64,000 bases of DNA. Origin: Shinisaurus crocodilurus (Eukaryota > Chordata > Lepidosauria > Squamata > Shinisauridae). Below the pieces are notes generated by a model that saw only the letters and a program-made list of their open reading frames with translations, had not been told where the DNA came from and searched no databases. The stretch spans positions 194,121,118 through 194,185,117 of the forward strand of contig CM037878.1 of NCBI GenBank assembly GCA_021292165.1, written 5' to 3'. Positions 10,339 to 20,329 of this stretch are shown here, piece by piece. The first letter of the stretch is position 1; every line of letters starts with the position of its first letter. The translations under genes and the position numbers were made by a program.

Positions 10339-10536
10339 CGGCCATTGCTCTGTGGTAGAGCACATGCTTTGCATGCAGAAGGTCCCAGGTTCAATCCCTG
10401 GCATCTCCAGACAGGGCAGGAAAAAAATCCTGCCTGAAACCTGGAAAGCCAGTCCAGGGTTCAACACTGCCCGTCAGCGTTGACAATACTGGGCTAGACC
10501 AATGATCTGACTAAGCATAAGGCAGCTTCCTACATT
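10339..10536 (+). mobile_element. tRNA-Ala(UGC)-derived SINE
   Basis: 10339-10409 folds as a tRNA-Ala homologue: D-arm with box A (CTCTGTGGTAGAGCA), anticodon arm CTTTGCATG with anticodon TGC, box B GGTTCAATCCC and a 3' end GGCATCTCCA. The acceptor 5' strand has decayed (GGCCATT), so it is a SINE head rather than a working tRNA gene. The tail ends GGCTAGACCAATGATCTGAC...AAGGCAGCTTCC, a common reptile SINE tail. Confidence 0.8.
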
Positions 10537-10861
10537 TGTATGAACAAGTAAAATCTCCTGGATCATGAGTTAATGTATGCAATTTGCTGCTGTTATGTGC
10601 AAGCAGTCCCATTAACAGAATTCTGAGGGTAAAATATTTGATAAAGGGTGAGCCTTTCAATTCCTCCAGTAACTGCCTACAACAGCTTCAAAATGTAACT
10701 GTTATTGGAATGCTTACAAATCTAAATTTCACATACCCCATCATCCATAACATCCTAACTGAAATAATTTACCTATTTTTTTCATGCATTTGACCCTCCT
10801 ACTAGAAGTATCTTGCTATCCAAAATCTATTTGCTCCTCATCCTGACTCATTTTATTAAAC

Positions 10862-11045
10862 ATAGGCTGCAATCCCACTCATACTTAGAACTAAGTCCTA
10901 CTGAAATCAATGGGATGTGCTTCTGAGTACACATGGGTAAGATCTGCCCACATAGCAGACTGATCCAGACCATCTGTTTGTTGCAGATCAGAGCCCGGTC
11001 TTACTGAATGCAGTGGGGCTTACTCCTAAGAAAGCAAGTACACAA
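10862..11045. repeat. AATCC/TACTTCTGAGTA palindromic MITE copies
   Basis: GGCTGCAATCCCACTCATAC, ACTAAGTCCTACTGAAATCA and GCTTCTGAGTACACATGG form the mirrored unit (10865-10945). A second fragment with GGGGCTTACTCCTAAG follows at about 11000-11045. Confidence 0.55.
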
Positions 11046-11112
11046 CTGCAACATCAGTCACAACCCTGGATATTACTGTAGTCAAAACTCTACTCATTTC
11101 AGTATAACTGCA

Positions 11113-11236
11113 CGGATAGGCAACCTGGTGACCTCCAGATGTTTTGGACTACAACTCCCATAAACCTTGACATTGGTCATGCTGCTGGGGCTGATGACAG
11201 CTTAAGTTAAAAACACTTGGAGGGCACCAGGTTGCA
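11113..11236. mobile_element. Palindromic hAT-type MITE
   Basis: GGCAACCTGGTGACCTCCAG at the left and CTTGGAGGGCACCAGGTTGC at the right are inverted ends, with the GACTACAACTCCCAT motif inside. Same superfamily as other copies here; no clear target duplication. Confidence 0.6.
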
Positions 11237-11729
11237 TTTAAATTCTATGTATATAAAAGTTATTACTGCATGCCCCACTGGTGCCATGCCTATGGCATGC
11301 AGCATTCCCCCAAATCTTCCTTTCTACACTCTGTGCATGTGCAGACGTTCAAAGTATACACGTGGTGGCGGGGGGGGAGGGAAAGAGATCATGATCTCCA
11401 TACGAAGTTTGAAGCAGGCCAATGAACTGATCGTTTCTGAAAGTGGGTGGCAAGACATACACGCCTGCCTGCTTTGCTCTAGTCCCTTTTACCAGAACAG
11501 AAAGAGTGAGTGTGTGTTTGTCGTTTGAAGCACGTGACACTTTCAGCGTTTGGCTACTAAATGGGAACTGAGGGGGGGGGGAGAGAAGAGAGAAAAAGAG
11601 AGGAGGAAATCTAAACCACACATGCAGAACCTCCGCCTTTTGCACACCGACCCCGCAGCTGAGCAGCAACAGGGGAAACGGCTAGCTCTGCCTTTCCGTG
11701 CCATGAGCCATACTACCCAGTAGAGGAGA

Positions 11730-12190
11730 GGAGGAGAGGGCGCACGCTACACACCCAGAAGGAGGCCGTCCATGTCAAAGATGAGGTGAGTGACAGGATG
11801 CAGCGACACCGGGCGCGAGGAGGATGAGGACGAGGACGCGGCCATGGCACTGCAACAGCGACACTGGCCAACCGCCGAGCAACCTTGGCTCGGGCACAAA
11901 GCCTTCACTGCGCATGCGCGCCGCTGCCCCCACCCACCTTTGGAGGAGGCGGAGCTACCATGGCCGCGGGGAGAAAGAAGGATGGCGGCGGGCAGGGCTT
12001 TCAGTGCGCACGCGCCGCAGATGGTTCTAGTCTGCGTCGCTTTCCTTGCTGCGCGCGCACGCGCGCGCCAGAGCCGCCCACCTCTCGCTTCTGGTAAAAG
12101 GAGCTGAGCCGCCCAGCTGGTCGTAGGCATTCGAGCAATTAAGAAGGAGGGTGTGATTCGACACAAGTCAGCTGCGCGCATGTGCAGGAA
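11730..12190 (-). promoter_or_regulatory. PUDP: CpG-rich promoter region of PUDP
   Basis: The GC and CpG density rises sharply against AT-rich flanks. It contains an NRF1-type palindrome (TGCGCATGCGCG, about 11909-11920), an alternating GCGCGCACGCGCGCG tract (about 12050-12067) and a YY1-like ATGGCGGC (about 11982-11989). There is no TATA box at a clear position, as expected for a housekeeping CpG promoter. The island covers exon 1 and its upstream side on the minus strand. Confidence 0.75.
11755..11845 (-). CDS. PUDP: Pseudouridine-5'-phosphatase (PUDP/HDHD1), exon 1
   Basis: Minus-strand exon of 91 nt encoding 30 residues plus one base. The C-terminal half (HPVTHLIFDMDGLLL) matches the conserved start of vertebrate PUDP. 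It holds HAD motif I, DMDG, whose first Asp is the phosphoryl-accepting nucleophile and whose second is the general acid. The enzyme dephosphorylates pseudouridine 5'-phosphate in the cytosol with Mg2+. The exon ends at a GT donor (11754-11753) in the same place as the mammalian gene. The start is the ATG nearest the conserved block; an open frame extends upstream to 12181 because the island lacks stops, so a longer N-terminus cannot be excluded. The run of seven Ser after MAA is longer than in human. Exon 2 was not found, so intron 1 exceeds 11.7 kb and the other exons lie left of the window. Confidence 0.9.
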
Positions 12191-12549
12191 ATAGAACGGT
12201 TAGCATTCAGCGCTTGCCCGCTGTAAGGGAGGAGCAGCTGCTGTAGAAGCCATGGAGGGAACGGCTGAAGAATTTTAAATGCTGCGTTGTCGGGGAGGGG
12301 ATGCGTCACACTCACATCGCACGTCTTTACAAAAATAAAGATAATCGTTTTTACTCTAGAGTTGGTCCAGGGCCACTGATCCATATCAGTACCCTAGCGC
12401 AGGAGGGCAGGCTTTTTAAAAGATCCAGTATGTCTTACTCCCAAGTGAATGTGCTGCTCCATTAAGGGCAGGTAAAGAAAGTTAATGCTGCGGAGAGAAT
12501 GACACCCTTACAAGAATCGAGGAGGGATGGAATCGGAGTTAGGCTACAG

Positions 12550-12749
12550 CAGCCTTCCCCAACATTGTGCCCTCCAGATGCTTTAGACCAGCTATGCTGG
12601 CTGGGGCATGCTGGGAGTTGTAGGCCAAAAACATCTGGGGACCCAAGGTTGGAGAACACTGCTTTAGACAACAACTCCCAGGATTATTGGCCATAGGCCA
12701 TGCTTGCTGGAGCCAAAACATCTGGAGGACACGAGGTTGGGCAAGGCAG
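12550..12749. mobile_element. hAT MITE containing a second hAT MITE
   Basis: The outer element runs from CAGCCTTCCCCAAC to GTTGGGCAAGGC. An inner 73-bp element (12589-12661, ending CCAAGGTTGGAGAACACTG) is inserted with a perfect 8-bp duplication CTTTAGAC (12581-12588 and 12662-12669). The inner copy has lost nearly all of its left inverted repeat. Confidence 0.8.
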
Positions 12750-12934
12750 CCTATGCCTTGAGTTCCAGTAGAGACCATGTTATTTATTTTACAGAGGTGT
12801 ATGTTACTGTTGAACATCGGAGCCCTGTGGAACATACTGTGCTTCACCTGTTTCAGGATACAACAGCCACATAGTACTGTGTAGAACCAATGAGCATAAT
12901 TTCCGTTTGGGTTTTTGATAGGAAGTGCCTTAGC

Positions 12935-13099
12935 CAGGACCGGTGCAAGGCAGTTTGGTGCCCTAGGCAAGATCAGATATTTAGCGCCCCCCCTTCCCAC
13001 TTGAGAGCGCTGTATTTTTTTTCAGGGCGTTTCTGGCGTCCCCTTTAGCCCTGCGCCCTAGGCAGCTGCCTAGTTGGCCTAATGGTAGCACCGGCCCTG
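12935..13099. mobile_element. 165-bp hAT MITE, CAGGACCGGTGC ends
   Basis: The ends CAGGACCGGTGC and GCACCGGCCCTG are inverted, and the 8-bp duplication GCCTTAGC is perfect (12927-12934 and 13100-13107). Inside, TTGGTGCCCTAGGC and GCGCCCTAGGCAG mirror each other. Confidence 0.85.
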
Positions 13100-13374
13100 G
13101 CCTTAGCTCATTCTTTCTATGCAATTTGGTGTGGTTGTTGCATTGCATACCCTCCAACTTTTCACAGATGAAAATAAGGACACATGTGAATTTGTAAGAG
13201 GTATGGTTAAGCAACATGAAGAGGGTGTGGCCAGGCAACCAAAGAGCATGGTCAAGTACAAAAGTTATTAGAGGAAACACATAAAACTATTTTCTCCCTC
13301 TCACCTAGAACCTGGGGTTGTCCACTAAAGCTAAATGGTGGCACATTTGGGACAAACAAAATGAAGTTTTTCTT

Positions 13375-13715
13375 TGCATAGTTCATAGTTACTGTGGAAT
13401 TCACTGCCACAAAATGTAGCAATGGCTGCCAACTTGGAGTAGACAAATTCATGGAGGTTAGTATCTAGTTTCCCTTCTCAAGGCATTATATTACTGATAA
13501 GGCCATCAATGGATTAGTCATGATGGCTACATAGCACCTCCAGGATTGGAGACACCATGCCTCTGAATACCAGTTGTTGGAGAACATGAGTGGGAGCGTA
13601 CTATTACCTCATGTCCTGCTTGAGAGCTTTCCAGAGCATCTGGTTGGTCACTGTGGGAAACAGGATGCTGGACCAGATAGGCCTTTCCAGCAGGGCTCTT
13701 TTAGTGGTCTTAACC
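13375..13715. repeat. Interspersed repeat ending 'GGATGCTGGACCAGATAGGC'
   Basis: The string TTCACTGCCACA...GACAAATTCATGGAGG...CCTCTGAATACCAGTTG...CAGGATGCTGGACCAGATAG...CAGCAGGGCTCTT is a repeat I recognise from reptile genomes, probably a retrotransposon 3' region. I cannot name the family with confidence. Confidence 0.5.
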
Positions 13716-13859
13716 TAGCACAGAGAAGAAGGCATGAACACCCTCTCTTACAAGAAGATGCAAACCCAGGTGGCTTAAGTGTATGCAGGGACTTGGTTTG
13801 CATGAAGATGTCCTTCCTTTTGTCTGTTAGACTTATGAGTTGAATAAGGCAATCTAGAG

Positions 13860-14090
13860 GTTAATTTTTGACAGCCAACTTCAGAGCACAAGCCTTTTAA
13901 GGGCACAAATTGTGTCAGTCTTCAGAATAAATTGATGAGAAGCTGCCCATTATAAGTCTCTGACCACCAAGGGCTATTCCTGGAGTTCGGATAGCAGCAA
14001 AGTCTAGTTTTACAGCGTGATGCTATAAATGTTCATTCAAAAGCTACTCCCACTTCTTTCAATGGGGCTTTACTCTCAAGGAAGTGACCA
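13860..14090. other. Intergenic, nothing recognised
   Basis: No gene or clear repeat. Confidence 0.35.
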
Positions 14091-14094
14091 GAAT

Positions 14095-14200
14095 ACTGCT
14101 GCCTTATAGCACAATCCTAGGCATGATCACTCAGAAGTATGTCCCACAGAATTCAATAGGGCTTACTCCCAAGTAAGTGTACAATTGAATCACACTATTA
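14095..14200. repeat. AATCCTA...ACTTACTCCCAAGTAAG palindromic MITE
   Basis: GCACAATCCTAGGCATGATC, ACTCAGAAGTATGTCCCA and GGGCTTACTCCCAAGTAAG form the mirrored unit. Confidence 0.6.
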
Positions 14201-14204
14201 GATT

Positions 14205-14760
14205 TAGGTAAATTCAGTAATAAGTTGTCAAGGAGGGCCACCGGTATCGACTATGCTTTGTTAAAAGACTCAAAAGGCCTAACAGGTTTTTTAAAAATTA
14301 TGATGTGGAAAGGGTATGCCTTAAATGTAAATGTATTCTGAGACAAAATATTTCAACCTTTATTTTTTATTTTTTTAAAAAAATCATTGTTAGAGGTTAA
14401 ATATTTTTCCTTCCCATGTTTCATATATCTTGCATTTGAGAACATATATCTAGTATTAAACACTGACTGAAGCTCCATGTTTTAAAGCAATTTACAACAC
14501 TGACCATCACATCTTGTGGCAGCAAATTGATTATGCATTGTGTGAAGAAGTATTGTGTAATTGAGGGATAATTGAAATGCTGCTCCTTGCTAGAAGAAGA
14601 GGCAGCAGCAGCAGCAGCAGTGCTAGATGACTTTTCCAGAATTATATTCTATAATATAATTATTACATTATTATATTATATATTATTTTATAATATTTTA
14701 TAAGTGGCTTTTGTAAAAAATTTTTTTACCTTACTTAAACCCTAAATTGTTGATATCTGT
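14205..14760. other. AT-rich intergenic segment with simple repeats
   Basis: (AGC)n at about 14601-14621 and a dense TATAATAT tract at 14641-14705 that could fold on itself. No coding sequence is supported. Confidence 0.5.
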
Positions 14761-14769
14761 TGTTTTACA

Positions 14770-14920
14770 TGGGGGGGCGGGGGCGGGGGCGGGGGCGGGG
14801 GCGGTCAGTGCTTGCAGGGCAATCCCTTTCTTTTTGTTTTGAAAATGTCAAGATTGGCACAAATTCAACAGGTGAAGCTTACCCACCCACTCCACACCCC
14901 CAAACACGGAGCTTCAGAGA
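14770..14920 (+). repeat. G-quadruplex-prone (GGGGGC)n tract joined to a hAT fragment
   Basis: 14771-14804 consists of consecutive GGGGGC units, so it offers four or more G5 runs on the plus strand. The sequence right after it (14803-14920: GGTCAGTGCTTGCAGGGCAA onward) is homologous to 49359-49460, inside the hAT element at 48605-49722. This is therefore a truncated relative of that element. Confidence 0.7.
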
Positions 14921-15198
14921 GAAGGGAAAGTTTTTTGCATTTCCTTCTGACACTGTAACCTCACCTGTTAGAGGCGCAGAGTCAGCTCTGTTAGGAAATA
15001 AAATCTTTGGCAATATAAAGATAGGAATCGTGATAAATTCCCTCATTCACCTCTCCCTTCCTCCACCACCTTTTCTTTTCACCCAGCTAATCCCTTCCCG
15101 GCAGCAATGTGCAGCAGGTGGAGCATCCTCACCTGGCCCTCCCAGCTTAGCAGCTTCTGTCTCTTCATGAAAACCCTGCAGCTGTTGACCCTAAGCAG

Positions 15199-15297
15199 AG
15201 CTACTCTTAAAGGGGCCATGGGCAAAAATCAATTGCAGCTAAGTGAAAACTGCAAGCTTAGCTGCAATTTTGCCCATGGCCCCTTTAAGAGCAGCTT
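15199..15297. repeat. Foldback hairpin, about 43-bp arms
   Basis: CTTAAAGGGGCCATGGGCAA on the left pairs with TTGCCCATGGCCCCTTTAAG on the right. CAGCTAAG and CTTAGCTG flank a 13-bp loop. One arm has a small insertion. This is typical of a compact foldback MITE. Confidence 0.75.
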
Positions 15298-15484
15298 AAT
15301 GTAGCTGGGAATTCGGGACTCTGCGTGACAAAGTGAGAAGCCGTGCCCGTGATGGCTTAAGGGTTTTCCAGAGGTCCCGGCTTTTTCCTGGCAATTGAAG
15401 ACTATGGCATTGTGAAACAGACTATGTAATAAAGATAAAGAGGGCCTATCGTGTCTTTCTTCAGTAAAGAGTTGCCACCCTTAC

Positions 15485-15855
15485 TAAGTGCAACCATATA
15501 CATTTCTACTCAGAAATAAGCTGCACTGAATTCAGTGGGACTTACTCCCAGGTAAACAAGTATAGGATTGCAGCCTTAACTAGTCTCTGTGTAGGTGAAA
15601 TTAAGAATCAAGGTTGCAATCCTAACAACACTTACTAGGGAGTAGTAAATCCCATTGAACACAGATTAATTTCTGAACATACATACATAGGGACAACTTC
15701 TCTTATTCTATTTTCTCCTGTGTACACAGCCAACCACTTTCTCCTCAGTTGCCTTATTTCTTTGAAGATGGTGAGGTTGTAATCCTAAACACATTGGTAA
15801 TCCTCATTGAACTCACTGGGATTTACTTCTGAATAAACAGGTTTAGGAATGAGCT
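15485..15855. repeat. Three degraded copies of the AATCC/ACTTACTCC MITE
   Basis: Units lie at about 15485-15580, 15612-15690 and 15775-15850, each with pieces of GACTTACTCCCAGGTAAAC or TTTACTTCTGAATAAACAGG and AGGATTGCA. They are arranged one after another, about 130-160 bp apart. Confidence 0.55.
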
Positions 15856-16079
15856 ATAAGCTACGGTATATAGCGAGTTTTATAGCTGTTCAAGTATTTG
15901 AATCTGCTTTTGTCCCATATCCCAATTGGTTCCCTTGTATTAATTTCCCTTATGGTCCTATTGTCGTGCTGATGTGTCATTACAAATTATTAAGTTTTCT
16001 TATATTGCCATTCCTTTGATATACCCACAAACCCCACCACAGTGTCCTTTTCTTTATAGAGCTGGCTGTAGTCCATAGA

Positions 16080-16452
16080 GAAGCCTTCCCCAACCTGGTG
16101 CCCTCCAGGAGTTGGATCCAGGATCTGCCTTCTGCAAAAGGAAAGGCTCTGCTCACCGAAGGTCCCTCCGCCCAATTTTTGAGGATCAAAGTCCTCCCCG
16201 CACCAGAACTCACCCCATTCAGCACAGCCTCCTGATTCTGTGTCGCATTTTCAGGAGGCTGTAGGGGCTGCAATGGGAAGAAGAGAGTGGGAAATCCACT
16301 TCCATCAGCGCAGTTGATCCAATCTATATCTGGATCCAACCCCAGATACTTTTGACTGCAACGCCCAGCACTCCTGACCATTGGCCATGTTGGCTGAGGT
16401 TTCTGGGAATTGATCCAAAACATCTGGAAGGCATCAGGTTGGGGAAAGCTGC
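16080..16452. mobile_element. hAT MITE interrupted by a 230-bp palindromic-end MITE
   Basis: The outer ends GCCTTCCCCAACCTGGTGCC and GGCATCAGGTTGGGGAAAGC are inverted. An insert at 16111-16340 has inverted ends GTTGGATCCAG and CTGGATCCAAC. The insert shares its end sequence with the MITE at 58551-58691. Confidence 0.7.
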
Positions 16453-16504
16453 CATAGTCTATCCTTCAGCACCATGATTTCATGGGGGGGGGGGACGACA
16501 CAAA

Positions 16505-16800
16505 GGATTGTTTGGCAACTTAAAGACTAACATTGCATAATACGCTTTTGTGAACTTCATCAGAGTCTGCATATGATGAAGTGACTCTGGTTTACACCAC
16601 AATAAATCTGCTAGTCCAGTATTCTCCAGCCTTGGGCCCCCAGGTGTTTTTGGCCTACAACTCCCAGCATGCCCCAGCCAGCTACGCTGGGAGTTGTAGG
16701 CCAAAAACATCTGGGGACCCAAGGTTAGAGAACACAGTGCTAGTCTTTAAGGTGCCGCAAAACTCTTCATTGCTTTTGCTGCAACAAACTAGCACAGAAG
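16505..16800. mobile_element. Repeat with 'TTAAAGACTAACA' ends, split by a 121-bp hAT MITE
   Basis: The outer repeat has ACTTAAAGACTAACATTGC at the left and GTCTTTAAGGTGCCGCAAAA at the right, and contains 'ATGATGAAGTGACTCTGG'. A hAT MITE at 16617-16737 splits it with a perfect 8-bp duplication TGCTAGTC (16609-16616 and 16738-16745). The MITE is a near-perfect palindrome carrying GCCTACAACTCCCAGCATGC and its inverse. Confidence 0.8.
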
Positions 16801-16829
16801 TTTTCTTTGCAAGGTTATTCTGACTTTTG

Positions 16830-16920
16830 AGTCCCATCCTATGCACGTTTACTCAGAAGTAAATCCGACTGATGTCATTGGAACTTACTCCCAAATAAAT
16901 GTACATAGGATTGCAGGTTT
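16830..16920. repeat. AATCCTATGC/TTTACTCAGAAGTAA MITE
   Basis: CCCATCCTATGCACGTTTAC followed by TCAGAAGTAAATCCGACTGA, then GAACTTACTCCCAAATAAAT and ACATAGGATTGCAGG, form the mirrored unit. Confidence 0.65.
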
Positions 16921-16924
16921 AGCA

Positions 16925-17465
16925 TTCAGCGATTTTGTACTTCACAAAAATATACAACTACACATATAAATAAATATGCATTTAATGCACTGAACATCAT
17001 TTATCCAAACAGTTTGGAAGATGCTCGCAGTGCTGATAATCAGAAATTCCTGTTGGTAAGAATTAGTTTCATTGCCAGGGCTTCAGTAACAACAATCTGG
17101 AGGCAATAGAAGTTTGGATCATAGGGGTTTGACTGTATCTTATGTTTAACATGATGTACTGGTTTGTGCAACCTTTTAGGTGCCTTTTAATGATAGCAGA
17201 AATTACTCTGTAATAAAGTTCACAGTATGTATACATTTTTCTGAGAATATACAGGATGATATTGATATACCAAAGACAAGAATGTTGTCAACGTATGAAT
17301 AAATAATAAAGGGATTCATAACATAGCATTTGAACTGCCTATCTTTATGAAAGAATGGACTTTTATTTTGAGAGGCACATTATAGTGAATGCTAGATAGG
17401 AACTGGGGGACCTGGACTAAAATCTCTGCTTTGCCATAAAGCTCACTGGGCTACTAGCTCTTACT
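16925..17465. other. Intergenic, nothing recognised
   Basis: AT-rich sequence without a credible coding frame or known repeat. Confidence 0.4.
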
Positions 17466-17471
17466 CTAATC

Positions 17472-17826
17472 GAGGGGTAGGCAACCTTTTTTGGGCCTGT
17501 GGACATATTTGGCACTTTGAGAAATTGTCCTGGACACCATCACAAAAGGGCTGCCATGAGAGGTATGGCTTAGCAATCAGAAGTCCCTTTGTCTTCCTTC
17601 TTTTTCTTAGTGGTTGGAGCTGTCTGCCCATATGTGATCCATAGACATTAGTGGGAAATGAAGATGGCAGCACCTGTAAGCCCTTATTTTGCTTTGAAGT
17701 GATCCCAGCTGCTGTTAAGAAAATGTGTTAATTAATAAAAAGTGGGAGGGGTAGGGCACCTTGTTTGGTGCCAAGAAAGGTATCCAAGGATACACTGGGG
17801 CCCATGGGCACCACTTTGCCTACCTC
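17472..17826. mobile_element. Probable hAT MITE
   Basis: The left end GGGGTAGGCAACC and right end TTGCCTACCTCC are inverted, flanked by TCTAATC and TCTAACC, an imperfect target duplication. The interior is non-coding. Confidence 0.55.
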
Positions 17827-17834
17827 CAGTCTAA

Positions 17835-17930
17835 CCTATGTCACAAGGTTATTGTGATGATAAAATGGGCACAATTCATGTATGCCACACTGAACTCCTT
17901 GAAGGGAAGGTGGGATAACAAAGAAATTAA
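17835..17930 (+). repeat. Decayed SINE 3' part
   Basis: AAGGTTATTGTGATGATAAA...TTGAAGGGAAGGTGGGATAA resembles the 3' half of the Sauria-type SINE found elsewhere in the window. Confidence 0.45.
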
Positions 17931-18009
17931 TAATAAGAAACCCTGGGCAAATGCATTCTGTATATTTGAGAAGTACAGACAGTCTTTGGAAGTAGTCTGC
18001 ATCACACAA

Positions 18010-18550
18010 TTGTGCTGAAAATGCTCACTCAGTTCTGCATGGTTCTGTTCTGTTCTCCCTGCTCATCGGGGGGAGGGGGAACCTGAAATAGAGATTGACT
18101 GTAATAGGGTATAAACATCTTTAAGCATTTATATTGTTTGTTACATAATTATACCTTTTGGATACTGGCTTTGATCCAGAGAACCAGGGCTACATTTATG
18201 TATCACTGCTGTCACCAGAAACTGGCAAAACCCGAGTGCCGGCTGTTGTAGGCCCAATTATGGAAACTACTACATTTGTGGGACTGTCAAACTGGGAAGT
18301 GGCCATTAACTTGAACCACTGTATTCTTGTTTCCTTCCTTCCCAGAGAAATGTTTTTAAATGTGTCTGTCATCCTCTGGAAGAATGAAACATTAAAACCA
18401 TATTCTTGTAATCCCTTGCCATCCATTGCTTTGAGTAGGGGTTTGGCTTGTCAAAAAAGATAAAATGAGATTTAATTGGTTTCCACTAGTTCAGACTTAC
18501 AGGGTTGGTTAAGTGGGGCTATTTTCACAGAAGAGGCTAGATAATTAAAT
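18010..18550. other. Intergenic, nothing recognised
   Basis: A 101-codon open frame at 18158-18463 has no recognisable motif and I regard it as chance. Confidence 0.4.
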
Positions 18551-18554
18551 TAAT

Positions 18555-18685
18555 GGGACTTCAAAGTGTGTTTAGGGTTGTTGTGAGGATAAAGTGGAGG
18601 AGGAGGACCACCATGTAAGTCGCCTTGGGTTCCTTGCAGGAAAAAAGGCGGGATATAAATATAATAATAAATAAATAAATAAATA
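18555..18685 (+). mobile_element. Sauria-type SINE, 3' half
   Basis: GGGTTGTTGTGAGGATAAAG...CGCCTTGGGTTCCTTGCAGG...GGCGGGATATAAATATAATA with a (TAAA)n-like end. The tRNA-like head is missing (5' truncation). Confidence 0.8.
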
Positions 18686-18689
18686 GTAC

Positions 18690-19255
18690 TAGTTACTTTC
18701 ACAGAGGACAGCTATATTAAAAGAGGTGTCCCTCAGGTGAACAAATCCAGATGCCCAACAAATGAGCTCCAGGCCTGGAGATTAACTAAAGAACAGATAA
18801 ATCTGCATTCCTGTATGTTCAAGCAGTACTGGATATGTCACTTAGCTTTTATCAGAAGAATGGCTACAACTAGATAATGTGATACAAATACAGCAAACTT
18901 TTCCTTGGCATATAATGAGGCATGACCTGTTTGAATAACAGTTGTGGGAACATTCTGTGTAGGGAGAGAAGTAGAATAATACCTAATGAGCTATGGCTAA
19001 TGAGGCAGAACCTTTTACCTGTTGTGTGCTCAGTGAGATAGATGGACATGGGCCTCAGAAATATCACCCTGTAGTTACTCTTTACTGGCAGGTCACATCT
19101 GGATCTTCATTTATATTTTGTTCCATATTTGCAGGACTTTAGAAGTATCATTTTTAAAGTACTCAATTTTATTTCATCATCCTGTCGCATGTGCTAAACA
19201 TAACAAAATGTGCAGACCAGCTTAGGGAAGGCTGCACCAAGTTGCATGGGGGTGG
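18690..19255. other. Intergenic, nothing recognised
   Basis: No gene or repeat is supported. Confidence 0.35.
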
Positions 19256-19261
19256 GGGGTA

Positions 19262-19300
19262 CATAGAGTTGTTTGGCACCTTAAAGACTAACAGGCTTCT
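19262..19300. repeat. Fragment of the TTAAAGACTAACA repeat
   Basis: TTGTTTGGCACCTTAAAGAC followed by TAACAGGCTT matches the end of the repeat at 16505-16800. Confidence 0.55.
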
Positions 19301-19363
19301 GCACCTTCCACTCCCTGGGTGGTCATTTGCTCCACTGCCCACTTACCTGGGAGTAGAGTAGAT

Positions 19364-19432
19364 TTCATAGATTTCATAGATCATCGAGTTGGAAGGAGCC
19401 TACAAGGCTATCGAGTCCAACCCCCTGTGCAA
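19364..19432 (-). mobile_element. 5S-SINE tail fragment
   Basis: Only the CR1-like terminus is present (GGTTGGACTCGATAGCC... on the minus strand). The first ATTTCATAG is repeated. Confidence 0.75.
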
Positions 19433-19435
19433 GTT

Positions 19436-19550
19436 TAAACAGAAAAAAAAGCCCTACAACTCCCAGCATGTCCCAACCTGCATGAATGGCTGGGGAATTC
19501 TGGGAGTTGTAGGACTTTTTCTGTCAAAACATGCATAGGATTGTGCTCCA
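19436..19550. mobile_element. Palindromic MITE (GTTTAAACAGAAAAA type)
   Basis: TTTAAACAGAAAAA...CTACAACTCCCAGCATG on the left is mirrored by TTCTGGGAGTTGTAGG...TTTTTCTGTC on the right. Related copies lie at 56605-56715 and 59008-59148. Confidence 0.7.
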
Positions 19551-19595
19551 AGACCCTGAACCTGGTAGGTCCTTCTAGAAAGGGATTCTCTAGGT

Positions 19596-19678
19596 CAGTG
19601 TTCTCCAACCTTGGGTCCCCAGATGTTTTTGGCCTACAACTCCCAGCATGCCCCAGCCAGCTAGGTTGGAGAACACTG
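19596..19678. mobile_element. 83-bp hAT MITE
   Basis: It begins CAGTGTTCTCCAACC and ends GGTTGGAGAACACTG. The 8-bp duplication CTCTAGGT is perfect (19588-19595 and 19679-19686). It is an internally deleted copy of the family at 16617 and 30052. Confidence 0.88.
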
Positions 19679-19799
19679 CTCTAGGTCCTTGAAATTACCA
19701 CAATTGTGATTTCATCACAGTAAGGCATGTCCCTGGACAATGATTTCCCTAGCAGTAGGCACATCTGTCAGATTTGTTTTCTCCTACATTCACATTTCT

Positions 19800-20312
19800 T
19801 AAATCTCAAGTTCTTTCCAACCAGAATATGAAGAAATTTGGCAAATTCTTACCAAATTAACCCTCACATTCTTTCTATCTAGAATATGAAAAAAAAAGTC
19901 TGATAAATTCTTACCAAAAGTGAACTGAAATGAAATTGTCACCCATTTGCACTTTCCAAATTTGATTCATAAAATATATTCTCAGGATGGAGTGAACCAT
20001 GTTGTGCCTACCTGCCTGCCAAATAGCTGCTGAAGATGAGGAGCCTGTCAGAAAAAAGAGGTGGCAACCCTAATTCAGCACTAACATGGTTGAATCCACA
20101 GGGATTCAAACCCAGACTTTTAAGAATGAAGTGCTCAAAGCCCTGGGCCTTGATGGATTAATTTGTAAGTTCCCGTTTCTCCCACATTCAATTAAAAAAA
20201 ATAAAAATTTAAAAAACTCAAGTTCTTTCCATCCCAAATATGAAGAAATGTACAAATTTTGGTAAATTATTTTCAAAAACAAAGAAATGAAATTCTCACC
20301 CATCCCTAGGTC
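19800..20312. repeat. Two copies of a 'CTCAAGTTCTTTCC' repeat
   Basis: About 19803-19955 and 20215-20305 share TCTCAAGTTCTTTCCA, ATATGAAGAAAT and GAAATTCTCACCCATCC-like blocks. The family is unknown to me. Ordinary intergenic sequence lies between them. Confidence 0.55.
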
Positions 20313-20329
20313 AGTTTATAAAGATGATA

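Noticed and set aside
10339..10409. Functional tRNA-Ala gene
   Set aside because: The acceptor stem 5' strand does not pair and a SINE body and tail follow directly.
11846..12181. Upstream extension of PUDP exon 1 to a 144-residue frame starting at 12181
   Set aside because: The open frame comes from a stop-poor CpG-rich region. The known PUDP N-terminus is short, and the conserved block begins a few residues after the ATG at 11845.
18158..18463. 101-codon plus-strand frame in AT-rich DNA
   Set aside because: No motif, no splice context and an antisense frame of similar length. Treated as chance.
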